Assembly: GCA_934661105.1 (NCBI GenBank) | Contig: CAKUIV010000089.1 | Span: 1 to 8,203, forward strand | Length of the DNA: 8,203 nt | Source: an uncultured Ellagibacter sp. | Lineage (GTDB): Bacteria; Actinomycetota; Coriobacteriia; Coriobacteriales; Eggerthellaceae | Direction: 5' to 3' | Part shown: one piece after another, positions 4,292-8,203 of the stretch | Numbering within the stretch: position 1 is the stretch's first letter | How the letters are laid out: the number at the start of each line of letters is the position of its first letter | Position numbers and translations under genes: made by a program | Notes under the pieces: generated by a model | Seen by the model: the letters and a program-made list of their open reading frames with translations, nothing else | Databases searched by the model: none | What the model was told of the DNA's origin: nothing

Positions 4292-4720
4292 ATGGGATAT
4301 GGAGTGAGGGCCGTATGGAAAGGCGGCTTCGATCCGTTGAGGGCGCACGAATGGGACGCGGGGGCCGACCTTCGCGCCGCTTCGTCCGCGAGCATCGACC
4401 CCCAGCGCGCCGTCATGGTCGGCACGAACGTGCGCGTCGAGATTCCGCAGGGCTTCGTCGGTCTGCTGTTCGCGCGCAGCTCGTTGTCGAGGCTGGGGCT
4501 CATGCTCGCGAACGGCGTCGGGGTCATCGACCACGGGTACACCGGCGAGGTCATGGTTCCGCTGGCGAACGTCGGCCGCTGCCCTGTTGCCATCAGGAAG
4601 GGCGAGCGGATAGCCCAGCTCGTCATCGTGCCGTGCCTGTTCCCTGATTTCATCTGGGTCGACAAGCTTGACGAGACCGAGCGCGGAGCCGGCGGCTTCG
4701 GCAGCACGGGTGCGATGTGA
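4292..4720 (+). CDS. dut: Deoxyuridine 5'-triphosphate nucleotidohydrolase (dUTPase)
   Basis: A 142-residue trimeric-type dUTPase, which converts dUTP to dUMP and pyrophosphate, lowering uracil incorporation and supplying dTMP synthesis. All five family motifs are present in order: DAGADL (22-27), ARSSLS (61-66), GVGVIDHGYTGE (75-86, with catalytic Asp80 and the base-stacking region Tyr83), RIAQL (106-110), and the Gly-rich C-terminal RGAGGFGSTG (121-130). Length is normal for the family. I chose ATG 4292 because GGGGAGG (4278-4284) precedes it by seven bases and the protein then starts directly with the first strand; the in-frame ATG at 4256 lies inside the upstream gene. Together with the DUF4406 gene downstream it suggests control of the nucleotide pool during phage replication. 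Confidence 0.96.
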   Translation: MGYGVRAVWKGGFDPLRAHEWDAGADLRAASSASIDPQRAVMVGTNVRVEIPQGFVGLLFARSSLSRLGLMLANGVGVIDHGYTGEVMVPLANVGRCPVAIRKGERIAQLVIVPCLFPDFIWVDKLDETERGAGGFGSTGAM

Positions 4721-4734
4721 GAGGAGTTGGGATT

Positions 4735-5061
4735 ATGAATAAGCGAGCGATGATTTCGCAGCCGATGGCCGGCAAGACGGACGAGAAGATCTATGAGGCG
4801 AGGGACAGGGCTCACGCGAAGCTGCGCGAGATGGGCTACGAGTTCGTGAACACCCTGTTCACCGACGAATGGTACAGCGAAGCGGCCATGGAGAAGCGCG
4901 GCGTGGTGCAGGTCCCGCTCTGCTATCTCGCGAAGTCGCTCGAGAACATGAGCCTGTGCCATGCGGCCTATTTCTGCAAGGGATGGGAGAACGCGCGCGG
5001 ATGCCGCATCGAGCACGATGCAGCCGAGGCCTACGGGTTGGAGGTGCTGTATGAGGATTAG
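4735..5061 (+). CDS. DUF4406-family, nucleoside 2-deoxyribosyltransferase-like protein
   Basis: A 108-residue protein with the DUF4406 hallmarks, recognised from memory: ISQPMAGKT near the N-terminus (7-15), a helix IYEARDRAHAKLREMGYE, and the C-terminal KGWENARGCRIEHDAAEAYG (82-101) with a conserved Glu at 93. The family belongs to the nucleoside 2-deoxyribosyltransferase-like superfamily, whose members act on the glycosidic bond of (deoxy)nucleotides; the exact substrate here is unknown. ATG 4735 is preferred over the in-frame ATG 4717, which overlaps the dut stop, because GAGGAG (4721-4726) lies eight bases before 4735 and the predicted first strand starts there. The 3' end overlaps the next gene by 11 bases. 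Confidence 0.88.
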   Translation: MNKRAMISQPMAGKTDEKIYEARDRAHAKLREMGYEFVNTLFTDEWYSEAAMEKRGVVQVPLCYLAKSLENMSLCHAAYFCKGWENARGCRIEHDAAEAYGLEVLYED

Positions 5062-5401
5062 CGACCAGGAGCGGCGCGAGATCGCAGCACAGCTGCGCGA
5101 ATCGCGCGATTATGCCAGCTGCATACCGAAGTTCTTTATGCCCCAAAACGATTTGTTCGAGCGCGTGCTCAAATGCGTGCGCTTCGATGGCGGAAACGTC
5201 TTCGATCACCTCGCCGACCTCATCGAACGCCCGACGTGCTGCAACGTTTACGACGAAATCTACGACGAAACCGAGGAAGGCTATTGCGAAAACGGCTTCA
5301 AGTGTAGCGAATGCGGCGAGCTCGTCGAGGATTGCGAGGGTTATCGCATCACGGGGACGTTCAATTGCTGCCCGAAGTGCGGGCGAGAGGTGGTGAGCTG
5401 A
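5051..5401 (+). CDS. Hypothetical phage protein with C-terminal zinc ribbon, 116 residues
   Basis: ATG at 5051 lies inside the end of the DUF4406 gene, 11 bases overlapping, with GAGG at 5041-5044 as the likely ribosome binding site. The N-terminal half is helical and charged (ISDQERREIAAQLRESRDYA, then a VFDHLADLIERP segment). The C-terminal part is a zinc ribbon: Cys85-x2-Cys88 (KCSECG) and Cys107-x2-Cys110 (CCPKCGREV), separated by a short hairpin. I recognise this as a recurrent small phage early protein but know no function. The stop TGA shares one base with the next start (TGATG). The acidic middle (NVYDEIYDETEEG) could bind a basic partner. Confidence 0.8.
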   Translation: MRISDQERREIAAQLRESRDYASCIPKFFMPQNDLFERVLKCVRFDGGNVFDHLADLIERPTCCNVYDEIYDETEEGYCENGFKCSECGELVEDCEGYRITGTFNCCPKCGREVVS

Positions 5402-5748
5402 TGACCGAAATGTACACGTGCGACAGATGCGGCAAACCAACGCCGAACTTCGAGCGATTCATCATGGGACCCGTTGGCAAAACAGAAGGCTACTCGGTGT
5501 GCGACGATTGCCGCAACACGGAGAGACGCGAACGTGCGTGGGAAAACGAGCAGTGGCGCCAGGAAGAGATCACGTGCCCATGGTGCGGCTACGTAGACAC
5601 GGACAGCTGGGAGTTCGAGGGCGAATACGACGACGAGTACGAATGCCCGAACTGCGAGAAGCCGTTCATCCTTGAGCGCGTCGTCGAAATCACATACACG
5701 AGCAAGCGCCGCATCGAGGACATGCCTGAGGGATGGGACGGCGAATGA
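5401..5748 (+). CDS. Double zinc-ribbon protein, 115 residues
   Basis: Starts at ATG 5401, sharing a base with the upstream stop (TGATG), with GAGAGGTGG (5385-5393) before it. Two four-cysteine sites are visible: Cys7/10 with Cys34/37 (CDRCG, CDDC), and Cys59/62 with Cys82/85 (CPWCG, CPNC). They are joined by a helical charged linker (ERRERAWENEQWRQEE). The second half, with its WEFEGEYDDEYECPNC stretch and a VVEITYTSKRR strand, resembles ribbons in many phage proteins of unknown function. Such modules can bind DNA, RNA or proteins. It continues the run of coupled zinc-ribbon genes and ends in an ATGA overlap with the next. Confidence 0.82.
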   Translation: MTEMYTCDRCGKPTPNFERFIMGPVGKTEGYSVCDDCRNTERRERAWENEQWRQEEITCPWCGYVDTDSWEFEGEYDDEYECPNCEKPFILERVVEITYTSKRRIEDMPEGWDGE

Positions 5749-5951
5749 GCGATAACGAGAACGCAGTGAGGCCGTGGACCGTGTTCTACTTCATCAGTCA
5801 ACCGGAGCATACGGTGAAGTTTCGTGGGAACTGTCTGGAGCTGTTAAGAGAGGCTCGTGAGGGCAGTGCGCAGCTGTTCGTATTGAATGGCGAGGCTAAC
5901 CTTCTCATCAACCTTGCAGATGTGTCCCATGCGGAGGTGGTGTACGAATGA
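5745..5951 (+). CDS. Hypothetical protein, 68 residues
   Basis: The chosen ATG 5745 overlaps the upstream stop (ATGA), matching the coupling seen throughout this operon. An in-frame ATG at 5733 would add four residues but has the purine-rich GAGGG directly against it. The protein looks like a compact beta-alpha-beta domain: a first strand WTVFYFIS, a helix CLELLREAREG, and strands QLFVLNGEANLLINLADV and AEVVYE. It has no cysteine motif, unlike its neighbours. I do not recognise the family. Confidence 0.7.
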   Translation: MSDNENAVRPWTVFYFISQPEHTVKFRGNCLELLREAREGSAQLFVLNGEANLLINLADVSHAEVVYE

Positions 5952-6004
5952 GCGAACTGCGACAAGGTGCGACAAAGGTGCGACACGAGATGGTGGGCAA
6001 ATGA
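5948..6004 (+). CDS. Possible 18-codon leader-type ORF between two coupled genes
   Basis: GGAGGTGG (5933-5940), one of the best ribosome binding sites in the operon, stands seven bases before ATG 5948. The frame runs only 18 codons (MSELRQGATKVRHEMVGK). Both ends are ATGA overlaps, with the upstream gene (5948-5951) and with the next (6001-6004), so ribosomes could pass through it to the next gene. The DNA contains three phased TGCGACA repeats. It may be a remnant of a longer gene, a coupling device, or a real small peptide. Translation is inferred from the start signal. Confidence 0.4.
   Translation: MSELRQGATKVRHEMVGK
5958..5985. repeat. Three phased TGCGACA repeats
   Basis: TGCGACA occurs at 5958-5964, 5968-5974 and 5979-5985, in steps of 10 and 11 bases, each separated by AGG or AAGG. 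The spacing is about one DNA turn, so the copies lie on the same helix face, as for small iterons. They fill the only gap in the operon that lacks a normal-length gene. Confidence 0.5.
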
Positions 6005-6195
6005 GCATCGTGGAATACCATCGCTGCGACATGTGCGGCGACTTAATCGTAGACGAATCGAAGATGGGCTACTTCCAAGGCGCTACGTGGCCGGAATGCG
6101 AATCAGCGTTCGAGCTGTGCAAGAAGTGCAGCGAGAAGGTGCAGCGGTTCATCCGTAATCACAAGACAGGGGAGGAGGATGCGTGTGAGGTCTAG
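6001..6195 (+). CDS. Small zinc-ribbon protein, 64 residues
   Basis: ATG at 6001 overlaps the stop of the 18-codon ORF (ATGA). Its own ribosome binding site is weak (GGTGGG at 5992-5997, very close), so it probably relies on coupled re-initiation. The protein has one four-cysteine site, Cys9/12 (CDMCG) and Cys40/43 (CKKC), the second pair being followed by a basic helix (SEKVQRFIRNHK). This is the knuckle-hairpin-helix layout of small treble-clef or ribbon proteins. No specific function can be assigned. It overlaps the next gene by 17 bases if that gene starts at 6179. Confidence 0.75.
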   Translation: MSIVEYHRCDMCGDLIVDESKMGYFQGATWPECESAFELCKKCSEKVQRFIRNHKTGEEDACEV

Positions 6196-6403
6196 GGAAT
6201 ACGACATCCAGTGCGACGCTTGCGCGCATTGCCGCATGGTCGGCTACGATCCGTTCAAGGCGGCTGCAACCGTGAGCTACTGGTGCGAGGAGCACGAAGA
6301 GCATGTGAGGCCGCGCGAGCTGTGCGACGAATATGCGCCGGGAAACCCGCTGCGCATGGCCATGCGCGAGTACTGGAGGAAGGAGGAGGCGGATGGATGC
6401 TAG
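6179..6403 (+). CDS. Small cysteine-rich protein, 74 residues
   Basis: The frame is open from ATG 6179. A purine-rich GGGGAGGAGG (6169-6178) touches this ATG, so GTG 6185, two codons later and six bases after GGAGG, is an equally good or better start. The protein has Cys12-x2-Cys15-x2-Cys18 (CDACAHC), then CEEHEEH (36-42) and a late Cys49, a possible zinc site using Cys and His. The C-terminal half is charged and helical (RMAMREYWRKEE). It continues the row of small metal-binding-type proteins in this operon. Unknown family. The stop overlaps the next gene by 11 bases. Confidence 0.7.
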   Translation: MRVRSREYDIQCDACAHCRMVGYDPFKAAATVSYWCEEHEEHVRPRELCDEYAPGNPLRMAMREYWRKEEADGC

Positions 6404-6749
6404 GGCCGTGCTCTCCGTCGCGGACGAGATAGAGGCCGCCGAGCGCGACGCCGTCTCGGAGTTCGTGCGGTGCGACGGGCTCGACGCCGTCGGCGCGGCG
6501 TACGCGGCCGGCGGCATCGACGCGCTGGACGGCGGATGGGTCAAGCAGCTGCGAGGCGCATGCGGGGCCGGCGGCGATGCGCGCGAGCTGCACGATAGGC
6601 TCGATGCGGCGGCGTTCGGCATGAGCGCGCTCAGCATCCGCGTAAGCGACATGCTGAGCGCGCTTGCCCAGGCCGTGAAGGCCGGGAAGGTTGACGAGTT
6701 CGAGGAAAGGTGGGTGGCCGCGGATGTGGACGACAAGCGTGGTCGGTAA
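6393..6749 (+). CDS. Hypothetical helical protein, 118 residues
   Basis: ATG 6393 follows AGGAGG (6381-6386) with a six-base gap; the in-frame upstream ATG (6333) lies in the preceding gene and is less likely. The product is rich in Ala, Glu, Asp and Arg, predicted almost entirely helical (start ARAVLSVADEIEAAERDAVS, later ISALSIRV-like and LAQAVKAGKVDEFEERW segments), with a Gly-rich middle (GACGAGGDAR). It lacks the cysteine pairs of its upstream neighbours. I recognise no family. The 3' end overlaps the next gene by 26 bases if that gene starts at 6724. Confidence 0.68.
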   Translation: MDARAVLSVADEIEAAERDAVSEFVRCDGLDAVGAAYAAGGIDALDGGWVKQLRGACGAGGDARELHDRLDAAAFGMSALSIRVSDMLSALAQAVKAGKVDEFEERWVAADVDDKRGR

Positions 6750-7101
6750 GGAGAACGTACCCGTCTGCGGCGGCGGGCGCTGGGACTGCGGGCAGGCGTC
6801 GCCGGGCTCGGGCCCCGTGCGCGTTAGCTACTTCGACCCGCTCACGGGCGAGCCGTGCGACGAGAAGCCGGTGCCGCGCTCCAAGCAGCTCGCGACGCGC
6901 GGAAAGCCGGTCCCGGCCCGCGCGAAGAAGGATTGGAAGTGGAAGGCGCATGGGCATAAGAGGTGCATGGTCGACGGCGTGGAGTACGAGTCGATAGCCG
7001 CCGCTGCGCGCGCCGTCGATATCAACAGCTGCTCGCTCGGCAAGGCCCTGCGCGACGGGCTCGCGGTCTATTGCGGGCACTTCATCCGCTGGTGCGCGTG
7101 A
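6724..7101 (+). CDS. DNA-binding protein with NUMOD1-like C-terminus, 125 residues
   Basis: The start is uncertain. ATG 6724 has GGTGGGTGG (6708-6716) seven bases upstream; GTG 6739 is an alternative that would shorten the overlap with the previous gene. The N-terminal half is Gly/Pro/Lys-rich and probably disordered. The C-terminal 81-121 reads CMVDGVEYESIAAAARAVDI, then SLGKALRDGLAVYCGHF. This fits the NUMOD1 helix-turn-helix pattern (a short strand, a Y-S-I turn, an AARA helix, a recognition helix), a DNA-binding module found in homing endonucleases and phage proteins. No nuclease domain is present. The stop shares one base with the integrase start, so it is co-translated with the integrase and might help direct recombination; that is inference. 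Confidence 0.68.
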   Translation: MWTTSVVGKENVPVCGGGRWDCGQASPGSGPVRVSYFDPLTGEPCDEKPVPRSKQLATRGKPVPARAKKDWKWKAHGHKRCMVDGVEYESIAAAARAVDINSCSLGKALRDGLAVYCGHFIRWCA

Positions 7102-8203
7102 TGCGCGTCGAGGTCAAGCGGGACGGGCGCGGCGTCTGGTACGCCCGCCCGTACCTGGGCAAGCTGCCGAGCGGACGGGTGGCCAAGCCCTACAAGAGCT
7201 TCCCGGACGCCGAGACGCGGGAGCAGGCGCAGGCCATGGCCGACGCGTGGGCGGCGCAGATCACCGCAGGCGGCCGCGTGTCGAGCATGCTGCTGGGCGA
7301 TTTGCTCCTCGCGTACAACCGCGAGGCGGAGGCGATGGGCGCGAGCCCGCACAGCGTGCGCAACTACGCGCTCTACCGCCGCCGCTACCTCGACAGGCTC
7401 GCGGCCAGGAGGGCCGACGAGCTCACGCCGATGGACGTGGACGAGGCGCTCGTGGCGCTGCTCGCGTCGGGCGGCAAGGGCGGCGCGCCGCTGTCCAGCA
7501 CGACGGTGCGCTGCGTGCGCCAGTACCTGCAGGGAGCGTACGCCTGGATGCGGCGCAAGGGCATCGTGGCGGCCAACCCCGTGCTCGACGCCGACAAGCC
7601 GGCGCCCGAGCGCCCCGAGGCGGTGGCGCTCGGCGAGGCGGACCTGCGGACGCTCTCCGAGTGGATCGCGCAGCAGATGTCGGGCGAGGCCGACGCGTGG
7701 GCGTACCGCCGCGCATGGTCGTTCTGGATGGCCCTCCACTTCGGCCTGCGCGTCGGCGAGGTGTGCGCCCTGCGGCCCCGCGACGTCGAGCAGGCGCGCT
7801 GCCGCGTGCTCGTGTCGGGCACGGTGGCGTCGGTGCCCGGGCGCCCGCCCTGGCGCAAGGACAAGCCCAAGACGTCCAAGAGCCGCCGTGCGGTGGCGGG
7901 GACGCAGGCAGACATGGCCGTGATAGCCGATTATGTGGGTTTCCGCGTCCGCGAGCTCGGATGCGGCCAGTGGGCGCCTTTGGCATCGCCCGGCTCGCAG
8001 TGGATGCGGCCGAGCGACCTGTCCGCCGAGTTCGCCCGCACGCGCGACATGCTGGGCCTGGACAGGCGGGCGACCTTCCACAGCCTGCGCCACACGCACG
8101 CTAGCTGGCTCATAGCGTCGGGCGTGGACCTCGTGACCATAAGCGAGCGGCTGGGGCATGCCGACCCGAGCGTGACGGCCAAGGTCTACGCGCACTACCT
8201 GGA
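7101..8203 (+). CDS. int: Tyrosine-type integrase, 3' end beyond the window
   Basis: Open from ATG 7101 (TGATG overlap with the preceding stop) to the window end: 367 complete codons, C-terminus missing. The N-terminal arm-binding-like part starts RVEVKRDGRGVWYARPYLG. A core-binding SAM-like domain follows at about 62-155 (LLLAYNREAEAMGASPHSVR, then YLQGAYAWMRRKGI). The catalytic domain from about 175 shows Arg217 (GLRVGEVC), Lys257 or Lys260 (KPKTSKSRR), His327 and Arg330 (HSLRH), His353 (LGH), and the nucleophile Tyr363 (TAKVYAH), so all catalytic residues are present and only the tail is cut. It joins phage and chromosomal attachment sites, and reverses this with a directionality factor. 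Lying at the 3' end of the early operon on the same strand, it should be followed by attP, which is outside the window. Identification is firm. Confidence 0.96.
   Translation, partial: MRVEVKRDGRGVWYARPYLGKLPSGRVAKPYKSFPDAETREQAQAMADAWAAQITAGGRVSSMLLGDLLLAYNREAEAMGASPHSVRNYALYRRRYLDRLAARRADELTPMDVDEALVALLASGGKGGAPLSSTTVRCVRQYLQGAYAWMRRKGIVAANPVLDADKPAPERPEAVALGEADLRTLSEWIAQQMSGEADAWAYRRAWSFWMALHFGLRVGEVCALRPRDVEQARCRVLVSGTVASVPGRPPWRKDKPKTSKSRRAVAGTQADMAVIADYVGFRVRELGCGQWAPLASPGSQWMRPSDLSAEFARTRDMLGLDRRATFHSLRHTHASWLIASGVDLVTISERLGHADPSVTAKVYAHYL

Noticed and set aside
7068..8195. A 375-codon - strand frame and a 285-codon + strand frame (7247-8104).
   Set aside because: Both overlap the integrase, whose catalytic residues are all recognisable in the third frame. 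They are shadows of it.
1..8203. tRNA, rRNA or insertion-sequence elements.
   Set aside because: I saw no cloverleaf-like arms, no ribosomal RNA segments, and no transposase or terminal inverted repeats with target duplications.

Overview
The window looks like the early (replication and recombination) region of a temperate phage or prophage from a high-G+C bacterium. All supported genes lie on the + strand, are mostly small, and are packed with ATGA/TGATG-type overlaps and strong Shine-Dalgarno sequences. The G+C-rich codon use together with phage families familiar from Firmicutes-type phages (Lin1244/DUF4373-like replication protein, DUF4406, dUTPase, many small zinc-ribbon proteins) suggests a gut actinobacterium such as a member of the Coriobacteriia/Eggerthellaceae. 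That host assignment is inference.

Layout. 1-538: leader and a small excisionase/MerR-like helix-turn-helix gene. 539-833: non-coding leader with inverted repeats. 834-2189: an unlisted 54-residue membrane protein, ssb, and a replication-initiation-type gene that carries an A/T-rich, iteron-like tract (about 1786-1950), a good candidate for a lambda-style origin inside the initiator gene. 2186-3161: two small genes (one with a sliding-clamp-binding-like QLGLF motif) and a 202-residue protein whose motifs resemble RAMP/Cas7-type proteins. 3161-3850: a non-coding element described below. 3852-4055: a 16-bp perfect palindrome and two strong inverted repeats leading to the next gene. 4056-7101: a tightly coupled run of small genes, including five small cysteine-motif (zinc-ribbon-like) proteins, dUTPase, a DUF4406 nucleotide-hydrolase-like protein, a possibly translated 18-codon ORF, and a NUMOD1-like DNA-binding protein. 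7101-8203: a tyrosine integrase cut by the window end.

The most unusual feature is 3161-3850. It is not a gene and not an ordinary tandem repeat. It is a quasi-periodic lattice: it can be read as 129 consecutive units of five or six bases between 3161 and 3828, of which 123 start with G and 93 start with GC. Of the 114 GC dinucleotides in that stretch, 93 sit on the lattice. The six-base units are headers of the form GC-D-R-N-G, always followed by G, and recur every 21, 26, 31, 36 or 41 bases. Two units average about 10.4 bases, close to one B-DNA turn. The element starts exactly at the stop codon of the RAMP-like gene and ends at the 16-bp palindrome, so gene plus lattice plus palindrome may be one functional unit. 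Its function is unknown to me.

As a whole, the genes supply DNA replication (initiator, SSB, candidate origin), nucleotide pool control (dUTPase, DUF4406) and site-specific recombination (integrase, possible excisionase-like DNA-binding proteins).
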